A program made the position numbers and the translations under genes. A model generated the notes under the pieces. That model made no database searches. It saw nothing but the letters and a program-made list of their open reading frames with translations, and was not told the origin of the DNA. From JBDKJS01 sp039806065 (GTDB lineage: Bacteria; Bacteroidota; Bacteroidia; AKYH767-A; 2013-40CM-41-45), in assembly GCA_039806065.1 (NCBI GenBank), contig JBDKJS010000081.1, positions 1-22,984 on the forward strand: a DNA stretch of 22,984 nucleotides, read 5' to 3'. This document shows, in pieces, positions 8,072-15,354 of the stretch. Within the stretch, counting starts at the first letter, position 1; each line of letters begins with the position of its first letter.

Positions 8072-8078
8072 TTTTATT

Positions 8079-9041
8079 ATGAAAGTAGTTTTTTTCGGCA
8101 CACCTGAATTTGCTGTTGGCACATTGGCTGCATTGCTAAATGCTAAAATTGATGTAGTAGCTGTGGTTACTGCACCCGATAAGCCTGCAGGAAGAGGGCA
8201 AAACATGCAACCAAGTGCTGTGAAAAAATTTGCACTTGAGAACAATTTGCCCATCCTACAACCTGAAAAGCTAAAAAATCAAGATTTTATTCATACGCTT
8301 ACCTCATACCAAGCAGACTTATTTATTGTAGTAGCTTTTAGAATGTTACCAGAAATGATTTGGCAAATGCCTAAAAACGGCACCTTCAATGTTCACGCAT
8401 CATTACTTCCACAGTACAGAGGAGCCGCACCAATTAATTGGGCTTTGATCAATGGCGAAAACGAAACAGGGGTAACCACATTCTTTTTAAAGCATGAAAT
8501 AGACACAGGGAATATTATTGCCCAAAAGGCTGTGAATATTTTACCTGAAGATAACTTTTCATCGCTTTACCAAAAACTTATGAAAGAAGGAGCTGAACTT
8601 GCAGTGGCCACTTGTGAACTGATTAAAAACAATCAAGTAAATGCCACTCCTCAGCCACTAGCAATAAGTGGTAATGTGCCGTTAAAGCATGCCCCTAAAA
8701 TATTTAAAGATTTAGGAATCGTTAATTGGGAGAAAGATGCCTTGCATCATCACAATTTAATAAGAGGACTATTTCCTCAGCCGGGAGTGAGTATAATTTT
8801 AAAAAATGATGCTCAACAAAAATCAATTGCTATCAAACTTTTGGCGAGCTACCTAGCTGATCCATTACAACAATTGCCAACTCGAAATTTTTCAGTTATT
8901 GAAAAACAACCAGCTCTTATTTTTGATGATCTACCATTAGTAATTAAGGAATTGCAACCTGCAGGAAAACCAAAAATGAGCGGAAAAGATTTTTTAAATG
9001 GTATTAAATTGGATGAAGCTTGGTACTGGGCTAGTGCATAA
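8079..9041 (+). CDS. fmt: Methionyl-tRNA formyltransferase
   Basis: The protein has 320 residues from the ATG at 8079, giving MKVVFFGTPEFAVGTL. An in-frame ATG at 8043 lies inside the MATE gene and adds a non-family peptide, so I reject it. The N-terminal formyltransferase domain (1-190) carries VTAPDKPAGRGQ and the catalytic triad N104, H106 and D142 in FNVHASLLPQYRGAAP and EIDTGN. The C-terminal OB-like tRNA-binding domain spans about 205-315. The enzyme transfers the formyl group from 10-formyltetrahydrofolate to initiator Met-tRNA in the cytoplasm. It follows the MATE gene by seven bases with no promoter between, and ends one base from the stop of the convergent aminotransferase. The usual partner, def, is not in the window. 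Confidence 0.97.
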   Translation: MKVVFFGTPEFAVGTLAALLNAKIDVVAVVTAPDKPAGRGQNMQPSAVKKFALENNLPILQPEKLKNQDFIHTLTSYQADLFIVVAFRMLPEMIWQMPKNGTFNVHASLLPQYRGAAPINWALINGENETGVTTFFLKHEIDTGNIIAQKAVNILPEDNFSSLYQKLMKEGAELAVATCELIKNNQVNATPQPLAISGNVPLKHAPKIFKDLGIVNWEKDALHHHNLIRGLFPQPGVSIILKNDAQQKSIAIKLLASYLADPLQQLPTRNFSVIEKQPALIFDDLPLVIKELQPAGKPKMSGKDFLNGIKLDEAWYWASA

Positions 9042-9042
9042 G

Positions 9043-9897
9043 CTACTTCACCATGCGCGTTTCATTTATTTTGCTCAATAGGTCTCGTGAATAAAGATTG
9101 AAGTAACGCTTGTTTCTAAACGCTCCTACCCATCTAATTCCATTGATCACATCAGTAATAAATATTTCATCGGCAGATAGCAAATCGCTTATTGTTATTT
9201 TGGTTTCTTCAACCTGCTTGCCTGATGATTTTACCTGATCAATGACTACTTGTCTCATTACTCCTGCTACACAGCCCTCTGAAAGTGCAGGTGTAAAAAG
9301 TACTTTTTCCTTTACCAGAAAAATATTTGAACTTATGGCTTCACAGATATTATTATTGGTATTGAGTACAAGGCAATCGTCAAATCCTGAGTTTCGCCTA
9401 AACATACCTGCCAACACATAACACAATGCATTGCTTGATTTGATATTACTAAGTGGGGTTGTAGGCTTCTGGTGTTCCATATAAATTTCTATCCTCAATC
9501 CTATATCATTTAGTAAGTAGCGCTTGTTATTCACACTCTCTGCCTCTAATACATAAGCCACTTCATTGTTGGAAGGTGTATAATAACCTCCATCCTGTCT
9601 GTAAACTTCCAATCTAAATCTACCATTCCCTTTCATGCTGTTTACTTGATCTAAGTGTTGCATCATAAGGTGCATGTTGTTAAAAGTAAAATCACTGTGA
9701 AAACTCATTCCTAAAACCTTCATGCCCGATTTCAATCTTAATAAATGCTTATCGAGATAAAGTATTTCTCCATCCATCAATCTGATCGTTTCAAAAAGTG
9801 CATCCCCATACCTAAAAGCTCTGTTCTGAGCAGTAAAAATTGGTTGGTCTGAATCTACTACCGATCCATTGTTATTGATATATTTAAAAACTGCCAT
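9043..9897 (-). CDS. Aminotransferase class IV (PLP fold type IV; branched-chain/D-amino acid/ADC-lyase type)
   Basis: The protein has 284 residues. Hallmarks in order are RAFRYGDALFETIRL (26-40), a Pro-rich turn EHQKPTTPLSNIKSSN with the predicted PLP Lys at 153, NNNICEAISSNIFLV with E186, and GCVAGVMRQVV (208-218). These fit fold-type IV PLP enzymes: branched-chain aminotransferase, D-amino acid aminotransferase or 4-amino-4-deoxychorismate lyase. The motifs do not settle which. The absence of ilv genes makes a dedicated branched-chain role no more likely than a folate role (pabC-like). The ATG is fixed by TAACTTTG ending four bases upstream (9902-9909). The gene ends one base from fmt on the opposite strand, leaving no room for a terminator. 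Confidence 0.9.
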   Translation of the reverse strand: MAVFKYINNNGSVVDSDQPIFTAQNRAFRYGDALFETIRLMDGEILYLDKHLLRLKSGMKVLGMSFHSDFTFNNMHLMMQHLDQVNSMKGNGRFRLEVYRQDGGYYTPSNNEVAYVLEAESVNNKRYLLNDIGLRIEIYMEHQKPTTPLSNIKSSNALCYVLAGMFRRNSGFDDCLVLNTNNNICEAISSNIFLVKEKVLFTPALSEGCVAGVMRQVVIDQVKSSGKQVEETKITISDLLSADEIFITDVINGIRWVGAFRNKRYFNLYSRDLLSKINETRMVK

Positions 9898-9901
9898 GCT
9901 A

Positions 9902-9937
9902 CAAAGTTAAGTGAGCATTTAGCTAGAAACACTCAAA
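9902..9937 (-). promoter_or_regulatory. Promoter of the class IV aminotransferase gene, probably leaderless
   Basis: On the minus strand TTTG (9937-9934), a 24-base spacer and TAACTTTG (9909-9902), ending four bases before the ATG at 9897. The spacer length and the offset to the start codon are identical to the MATE and rhomboid promoters. Confidence 0.72.
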
Positions 9938-9957
9938 GATTAAACCTTTTTCACAAA

Positions 9958-10443
9958 CTATTTAACACGATCCACCACTTCACTCAGAGGAGTATTAGGT
10001 TCAATTATAATGGGATTCACTCCTGCTGCAAATGCCGCAGCAGCATCTGTCACCTTATCTCCTATTAAATAAGAATGAGATGCATCAATATCGTAACGGG
10101 CCAATGCTCTTTCTATCATGAGCGAATTGGGCTTTCGGCAAAGGCACTGCCCCAGCTCAGTATAATGAGGGCAAAAATAATAATCATCTATTTGCACTTC
10201 GTAATGCGATAAAAAAGATTGCAAGGCTTGGTGCAAAAGTAGGAAGTCATCAGCTGTATAAATTCCCTTGGCAATGCCTCCTTGATTACTTATTACAATT
10301 AAATAATATCCTAAACTTTTAAAATATTTTAATGCACTACCCAGCCCATCATTGATCACAAAATCATGAAGTAGCCAAGTATAATCACCGCGCTCAAAAT
10401 TGATGACCCCATCACGATCCAAAAAAATTGCCTTTTTCTTCAT
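9958..10443 (-). CDS. HAD-IIIA phosphatase, GmhB-like (D,D-heptose 1,7-bisphosphate phosphatase family)
   Basis: The protein has 161 residues from the ATG at 10443 (MKKKAIFLDRDGVINFERG). A longer in-frame reading to 10524 lies wholly within the rhomboid gene and is rejected. HAD motif I is DRDGVI (D9, D11), motif II is ISNQGGIAKG (S52), motif III includes K104, and motif IV is GDKVTD (D129). A structural zinc site is visible as C91, H93, C100 and C102 (FCPH, QCLCRKP), characteristic of GmhB and the HisB-N relatives. GmhB removes the C7 phosphate of D-glycero-manno-heptose 1,7-bisphosphate in LPS heptose synthesis. No other heptose gene is present, so the substrate is an inference. The start overlaps the rhomboid stop by ATGA, implying translational coupling. 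The protein lies at the lower end of the family's length range. Confidence 0.86.
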   Translation of the reverse strand: MKKKAIFLDRDGVINFERGDYTWLLHDFVINDGLGSALKYFKSLGYYLIVISNQGGIAKGIYTADDFLLLHQALQSFLSHYEVQIDDYYFCPHYTELGQCLCRKPNSLMIERALARYDIDASHSYLIGDKVTDAAAAFAAGVNPIIIEPNTPLSEVVDRVK

Positions 10444-11057
10444 GGTATTAACTTTTGAATGAATATGACTAAGAGCGATGGTTTGAAAATAATGGTAAAT
10501 ACAAAACCATAAATACCTCCCCAAAGATGGGCATCATGGTTAATATTATCGCGCCCTTGCCTGCTCATGTAAAAACAATAATAAATGTATAAAACACCGA
10601 ACAAGACAGCAGGAATAGGTATTACCCCAAACAAATAAATTTTACTCATTGGCTCAAAAACAATGGCTGCGAAGGTGATGGCGCTCACAGCACCACTTGC
10701 TCCCAAGCCCCGATATAGAGCATTATGCTTTTGCTTGGCATAAGTGGGTACCACACTCGCACCTAGGGCAGTAATATATAACACCCAAAACAAGACTCTT
10801 CCTGATGTACCCCAAACAATTTCATAAGCTGTTTCCACAAATGAGCCAAAGGAATATAATACGTACATATTGACTGCCAAATGAATAAAATCTGCATGAA
10901 TAAGTCCATTACTAAAAAAGCGATACCATTCCTTGCGTTGATTAATGGCATAAGGTGTAAACATAAAGCTATTCAAGAGGTTATTATTATTAAATGCAGC
11001 CAATGAAATTGCTGCCGTAATAAGAATGATCAATAAACTAGGACTCATTGAAAACAT
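10440..11057 (-). CDS. Rhomboid family intramembrane serine protease
   Basis: The protein has 205 residues and about six membrane helices. The catalytic dyad is S121 in GLGASGAVSA (GxSG motif) and H177 in HDAHLWGGIYGF. The conserved loop-helix N-terminal to it reads NGLIHADFIHLAVNMYVLYS, with the family's H and N residues at 54-63. Rhomboids cut transmembrane segments of other membrane proteins within the bilayer. The substrate here is unknown. The start is set by TATATTTG ending four bases upstream (11062-11069). An ATG codon at residue 4 cannot be excluded. It forms a two-gene unit with the GmhB-like phosphatase through an ATGA overlap. The pairing of these two functions has no obvious biochemical logic. 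Confidence 0.94.
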   Translation of the reverse strand: MFSMSPSLLIILITAAISLAAFNNNNLLNSFMFTPYAINQRKEWYRFFSNGLIHADFIHLAVNMYVLYSFGSFVETAYEIVWGTSGRVLFWVLYITALGASVVPTYAKQKHNALYRGLGASGAVSAITFAAIVFEPMSKIYLFGVIPIPAVLFGVLYIYYCFYMSRQGRDNINHDAHLWGGIYGFVFTIIFKPSLLVIFIQKLIP

Positions 11058-11061
11058 GGTG

Positions 11062-11097
11062 CAAATATAATTCTATACCCTTTATAAAATGGGCAAA
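11062..11097 (-). promoter_or_regulatory. Promoter of the rhomboid-GmhB unit, probably leaderless
   Basis: On the minus strand TTTG (11097-11094), a 24-base spacer and TATATTTG (11069-11062), ending four bases before the ATG at 11057. Confidence 0.72.
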
Positions 11098-11136
11098 GTC
11101 AGATGGAAAGAGATATAATTTATAAACCCTATTGTG

Positions 11137-11144
11137 TACTTTTG
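11137..11144 (+). promoter_or_regulatory. Probable promoter -7 element (TACTTTTG) of serC
   Basis: A full match to TAnnTTTG. It ends four bases before an in-frame TTG (11149) and 34 bases before the ATG (11179) of serC. No TTG box was found at 19 or 24 bases upstream. Confidence 0.6.
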
Positions 11145-11178
11145 AACATTGCTTTTACACCTAAATTTACCAGCACTT

Positions 11179-12249
11179 ATGCAACAATACAATTTTGGAT
11201 CTGGCCCTGGCATTCTACCCACAACCGTTTTAGAACAAGCCGCTCAAGGAATACTAAACTTTGAAAATAGTGGTTTATCAATTTTAGAAATTTCACATAG
11301 ATCGGCTCTATTCGAAAATGTGTTGCAAAATTCTGTTCAACTCGTTAAATCTTTACTCAACGTCCCTGATGATTACCACATTGTTTTTATTCCTGGAGGT
11401 GCCAGTGCTCACTTTGCATTAGTTCCGCTAAATTTTCTAGGCGAAAATGAAATAGCAGGTTACTTAGAAACAGGCGTTTGGGCAAGCAAAGCACTCCAAG
11501 AAGCAAAACGCATAGGCAATACTTCAATAGTGGCATCCAGCGCTGACAAAAATTTTACCTACATCCCTAAAAATTATTTGATACAAGAATCTTTAAAATA
11601 TATTCACATTACTACCAATAATACCATTTATGGCACACAACTAAAGACTATACCTAACACCACCGTACCAATTGTAGCTGATATGAGTAGTGATATTTTC
11701 TCTAAACCAATTGACATAAGTAAGTTTGCAATGATATATGCAGGTGCACAAAAAAATATGGGCCCTGCTGGAACCACACTCTGTATTATAAAAGATTCAT
11801 TCTTAAACTCCCAAAGCAGAACTCCTAATGCCATGCATGATTATAAGATCCATGTAGCTAATGGCTCAATGTACAATACTCCTCCTGTATATGCTATTTA
11901 TGTATGCATGCTTACATTGCAATGGCTCACCACACAAGGAGGTGTGGCTAAAATTCATGAAATAAATAAAGCAAAAGCGAATCAATTATACAATACCATT
12001 GATGATAGTAAGTTTTTTGAAGGAACAGTAGCAAAAGAAGATCGGTCTATGATGAATATTTGTTTTAATGCTATTAACAGTGAAATAGAAAATAAATTTT
12101 TAGAATGGTGTAAAGATCATGCCATAGTAGGCATCAAAGGTCACAGACTTAGTGGAGGCTTTAGGGCATCCATATACAACGCTTGCCCGGCTTCACATGT
12201 CCACTATTTGTGCGAATCTATCATCCAATTTGAAAACTCTTTAATATAA
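11179..12249 (+). CDS. serC: Phosphoserine aminotransferase
   Basis: The protein has 356 residues from the ATG at 11179, giving the family-like start MQQYNFGSGPGILPTTVLEQ. It is a class V PLP aminotransferase. FGSGPGILP and LLEISHRS-type motifs form the N-terminus, FIPGGASAHFALVPLNFL is the cofactor-binding segment, and IYAGAQKNMGPAGTTLCII carries the PLP Lys. GGFRASIYNAC is near the C-terminus. SerC converts 3-phosphohydroxypyruvate and glutamate to phosphoserine in serine synthesis, and the same enzyme can act in the pyridoxal phosphate pathway. SerA, often adjacent in Bacteroidota, is absent here. An in-frame TTG at 11149 would add ten residues (MLLHLNLPAL). It lies at the same four-base offset from a promoter element as other starts in the window, so it is a real alternative. 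The ABC exporter starts one base after the stop. Confidence 0.93.
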   Translation: MQQYNFGSGPGILPTTVLEQAAQGILNFENSGLSILEISHRSALFENVLQNSVQLVKSLLNVPDDYHIVFIPGGASAHFALVPLNFLGENEIAGYLETGVWASKALQEAKRIGNTSIVASSADKNFTYIPKNYLIQESLKYIHITTNNTIYGTQLKTIPNTTVPIVADMSSDIFSKPIDISKFAMIYAGAQKNMGPAGTTLCIIKDSFLNSQSRTPNAMHDYKIHVANGSMYNTPPVYAIYVCMLTLQWLTTQGGVAKIHEINKAKANQLYNTIDDSKFFEGTVAKEDRSMMNICFNAINSEIENKFLEWCKDHAIVGIKGHRLSGGFRASIYNACPASHVHYLCESIIQFENSLI

Positions 12250-12250
12250 T

Positions 12251-13999
12251 ATGCGATCGTTACTTTACCTGAATAAATATTTTTATAAATACCGTCTTCG
12301 ATTAATCGCAGGGATGCTATTTGTATTGCTAACAAACTTTTTCAATGTTTATTATCCTCAACAAGTAGGAATAGCAATAGATAAAATACTAAACCTCGCC
12401 CAAGAGTCTAAATCAGAAGAAATGGCTAGAACTGCTCTTTTCTATCTGGGCATCATTCTTCTGTTAAACCTATTAAAAGGATTTTTTTTATTCCTAATGA
12501 GGCAAACTATAATCGTAATTTCTAGATACATTGAATATGATTTAAAAAATGAAATATATCATCAATACCAATTACTATCTACAAACTTTTATCGAAAAAA
12601 TAATACTGGCGACCTTGTCAATAGAATAAGTGAGGATGTAAGCAGGGTGCGCATGTACCTTGGCCCTGCCATCATGTATAGTTTGAATATGGTCATCATG
12701 TTTGCATTTATTATCTACAACATGTTAAAGATAAATAGCACATTAGCTGTTTATGTTCTTGCCCCTTTGCCCATCCTTTCAGTAATAATCTATTTGGTAA
12801 GCGATAAAATGAATAAGCAAAGTGAGCAGGTACAATCGCAGTTGAGTTCACTGAGCACTTTTGTACAAGAAACCTTTAGCGGAATAAGGGTAATAAAAAA
12901 TTATGTTAGAGAAGATAAAGTTAGTAGCATGTTTACCAAACAAAGCGAAAATTACAAAACTACTTCAATGAAATTAGTTAGCATTAATGCGTGGTTCTTT
13001 CCAATGATGCTTTTACTAGTAGGACTTAGCACCATCCTGACTATCTATATTGGCGGTAACGAAGTTATAGCTGGCAAACTTACCAATGGAAGCATAGCTA
13101 CCTTTATTATTTACATTAATATGCTTACATGGCCAGTGGCATCACTTGGGTGGGTTACAAGTTTAGTACAAAGAGCCGCTGCATCACAAAAACGACTAAA
13201 TGAATTCCTCAGTCAAAAAACAGAAATTAAGGATGGAAACATTAGCATCACCGCCATTGAACACATCTGCTTTAAAAATGTAAGCTTTAAATATCATAAC
13301 TCAGAGGTATGGATTTTAAAAAATGTTTCGTTTGAAATTAACAAAGGTGAATCTATAGCTATAACCGGCAAAACAGGCTCTGGTAAATCAACTATTGCAG
13401 CACTGCTCACCAGAACTTATGATGTTGATGAAGGAGAAATATTAATCAATAATATAAATATAAAATCTTTAAATATAAGTTCTTTTAGAAATCTGCTTGG
13501 ATATGTACCTCAAGATGTGTTTTTATTTTCCGATACGATAGCTAACAATATCTCTTTCGGATTGCATAAGGTATCAACTGAAAGTATTCAACAGGCTGCA
13601 ATGAATGCTTCAATCCACAACAATATTATACAATTTAAAAATGGCTACAACACCATGCTGGGCGAACGTGGCATTACCCTCTCTGGAGGTCAAAAGCAAA
13701 GGGTAAGTATTGCAAGGGCTTTAATAAAACAACCTAATCTGCTGCTATTAGATGACTGCCTAAGTGCTGTTGATACTGCTACAGAAGAAAGCATACTTAA
13801 CAATTTAAAATCACTTCAAGAAAATAAAATAACCATTACCATTAGTCACCGAATAAGCAGCCTTCGAAACGCCAATAAGATTCTGGTACTTGATCAGCAA
13901 CATATAATAGAACAAGGAAACCACTTCCAATTACTAGAATTGAAAACACACTATCACCAGCTGTATTTAGAGCAATTAATAACCGAAAATGCAGTTTGA
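12251..13999 (+). CDS. ABC exporter half-transporter (MsbA/multidrug type, fused membrane and ATPase domains)
   Basis: The protein has 582 residues. Residues 1-310 form a six-helix type I exporter membrane domain (coupling motif region FYRKNNTGDLVNRISEDV at 113-130). Residues 335-580 form the nucleotide-binding domain with Walker A GKTGSGKST (373-381), Q-loop Q421 in GYVPQDVFLF, signature LSGGQKQR (477-484), Walker B LLLLDD (497-502) and H-loop H533 (ISHR). The residue after Walker B, normally catalytic Glu, is Asp (D502, DDCLSAVD). Such Asp is found in the degenerate site of heterodimeric exporters. No partner half-transporter is present in the window. Substrates of this class include lipids, drugs and peptides, so the substrate is unknown. 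It is cotranscribed with serC (one-base gap). Its stop codon overlaps the -33 box of the mtaB promoter. Confidence 0.93.
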   Translation: MRSLLYLNKYFYKYRLRLIAGMLFVLLTNFFNVYYPQQVGIAIDKILNLAQESKSEEMARTALFYLGIILLLNLLKGFFLFLMRQTIIVISRYIEYDLKNEIYHQYQLLSTNFYRKNNTGDLVNRISEDVSRVRMYLGPAIMYSLNMVIMFAFIIYNMLKINSTLAVYVLAPLPILSVIIYLVSDKMNKQSEQVQSQLSSLSTFVQETFSGIRVIKNYVREDKVSSMFTKQSENYKTTSMKLVSINAWFFPMMLLLVGLSTILTIYIGGNEVIAGKLTNGSIATFIIYINMLTWPVASLGWVTSLVQRAAASQKRLNEFLSQKTEIKDGNISITAIEHICFKNVSFKYHNSEVWILKNVSFEINKGESIAITGKTGSGKSTIAALLTRTYDVDEGEILINNINIKSLNISSFRNLLGYVPQDVFLFSDTIANNISFGLHKVSTESIQQAAMNASIHNNIIQFKNGYNTMLGERGITLSGGQKQRVSIARALIKQPNLLLLDDCLSAVDTATEESILNNLKSLQENKITITISHRISSLRNANKILVLDQQHIIEQGNHFQLLELKTHYHQLYLEQLITENAV

Positions 14000-14025
14000 A
14001 AAATCATTAGATTAGACTATTTTTG
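13995..14025 (+). promoter_or_regulatory. Promoter of the mtaB-lgt-IMPase operon, probably leaderless with a TTG start
   Basis: TTTG at 13995-13998, a 19-base spacer and TATTTTTG at 14018-14025: both boxes match fully with the classic Bacteroides spacing. It ends four bases before the TTG start at 14030. The -33 box overlaps the stop codon of the ABC gene (13997-13999). Confidence 0.82.
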
Positions 14026-14029
14026 TGGC

Positions 14030-15352
14030 TTGGAAAATCGGACGGTAGCCTTTCACACTCTTGGATGCAAGCTCAACTTTGCTGAAACGAGTACCCTTGC
14101 CCGCCAACTAAAAAATAGTGGATTTTCAAAGGTTGATTTTAGCGAAATGGCAGATATCTATGTTATTAATACCTGCTCTGTAACTGACAATGCTGATAAG
14201 GAAACGAAATCAATCGTAAGGCGTGCTAAAAAGTTGAACCCTCAAGCGCTTGTGGCTATTACTGGATGCTATGCCCAACTTAAGCCTGAACAAGTAGCAG
14301 CTATTGACGGAGTAAATTTGGTACTAGGCGCAAAAGAAAAATTTAATATTGATGAGTACCTGTCTAAATTACTAGCACAAGAGAAAATAGAAAAAATTCA
14401 CAGTTGTGAAATAGAAGAAACAAAAGCTTTTACAGCTGCTTGGTCTGAAGGTGATAGAACAAGAACTTTTTTAAAAATTCAGGATGGGTGCGACTTTCCA
14501 TGCACCTATTGCACCATCCCACTTGCAAGAGGAAAAAGTAGGAGTGGTTCTATTCAACAGGTATTAGATCAAGTAAAAGATATTGCTAAGAAAGGAATTA
14601 AAGAGATAGTACTTACCGGGCTCAACACTGGAGACTATGGCATAGATCCAGAAACCGGAAAACGAACAAATACTTTTTTAGAGTTAATTACAGCATTAGA
14701 TAAAGTTGAAAGTATTGAACGGTTTCGAATATCAAGTATAGAGCCGAATTTAATCCATGATGAGGTGATTTACTTTATAGCTCATTCGAAAAAATTTGTG
14801 CCTCACTTTCATATACCACTTCAATCTGGTTGTGATAAAATTTTAAAATTAATGCGAAGGCGATATACAGCTTCTCTTTATCGTGATAGAGTGAAATTAA
14901 TAAAGGAACTTATGCCCCATGCAAGCATTGGTGCTGATGTGATAACAGGTTTTCCTGGAGAAACAGTGGAAGACCATAACACCACTTTAGCATTTATTCA
15001 ATCACTTCCTGTTTCCTACCTACATGTGTTTACTTACAGCAGTAGGTCCAACACTCCAGCTGCAACTATGGCTCAACAAGTTGATGCTGCTGAAAAGAAG
15101 AATAGAACTGCCTCGCTAAGAACCTTGTCTGCTAAACTGGAAAATTACTTCTATGAAAGCCAACGAAGCACAAAAGTGAATGTACTTTTTGAATCTGAAA
15201 ATAAAAATGGTTTTATAGCTGGTTATTCAGAAAACTACATTAGAGTAACTGCCGATTTTAATCAGAACCTAGTGGGCAAGCTTGTAGCTGTTACCTTAGA
15301 TAATCGACCAAATGCTGGCTCTTATCATTACTCATTAGAAAATAAAATATAA
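14030..15352 (+). CDS. mtaB: tRNA (N6-L-threonylcarbamoyladenosine(37)-C2)-methylthiotransferase MtaB
   Basis: The protein has 440 residues. The N-terminal MTTase domain has HTLGCKLNFAETSTL with C13, INTCSVT with C49 and ITGCYAQ with C80, which bind the auxiliary 4Fe-4S cluster. The radical-SAM core has C154, C158 and C161 in QDGCDFPCTYCTIPLARGKS. The KLNFAE version of the first motif and the overall pattern favour MtaB (t6A to ms2t6A at A37 of ANN-decoding tRNAs) over MiaB or RimO. The start is a TTG: no ATG or GTG lies between the promoter and the essential Cys13, and the TTG sits four bases after TATTTTTG. Lgt follows two bases after the stop. The C-terminal TRAM-like region is present but weakly recognisable. 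Confidence 0.93.
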   Translation: MENRTVAFHTLGCKLNFAETSTLARQLKNSGFSKVDFSEMADIYVINTCSVTDNADKETKSIVRRAKKLNPQALVAITGCYAQLKPEQVAAIDGVNLVLGAKEKFNIDEYLSKLLAQEKIEKIHSCEIEETKAFTAAWSEGDRTRTFLKIQDGCDFPCTYCTIPLARGKSRSGSIQQVLDQVKDIAKKGIKEIVLTGLNTGDYGIDPETGKRTNTFLELITALDKVESIERFRISSIEPNLIHDEVIYFIAHSKKFVPHFHIPLQSGCDKILKLMRRRYTASLYRDRVKLIKELMPHASIGADVITGFPGETVEDHNTTLAFIQSLPVSYLHVFTYSSRSNTPAATMAQQVDAAEKKNRTASLRTLSAKLENYFYESQRSTKVNVLFESENKNGFIAGYSENYIRVTADFNQNLVGKLVAVTLDNRPNAGSYHYSLENKI

Positions 15353-15354
15353 CC

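Noticed and set aside
8043..8078. ATG start of fmt inside the MATE gene
   Set aside because: The twelve added residues are not part of the family, and the fold's first strand begins at MKVVFFGTPEF (8079).
10444..10524. 27-residue N-terminal extension of the GmhB-like phosphatase
   Set aside because: It lies wholly inside the rhomboid gene. The HAD motif I starts directly after the ATG at 10443, which overlaps the rhomboid stop as ATGA.
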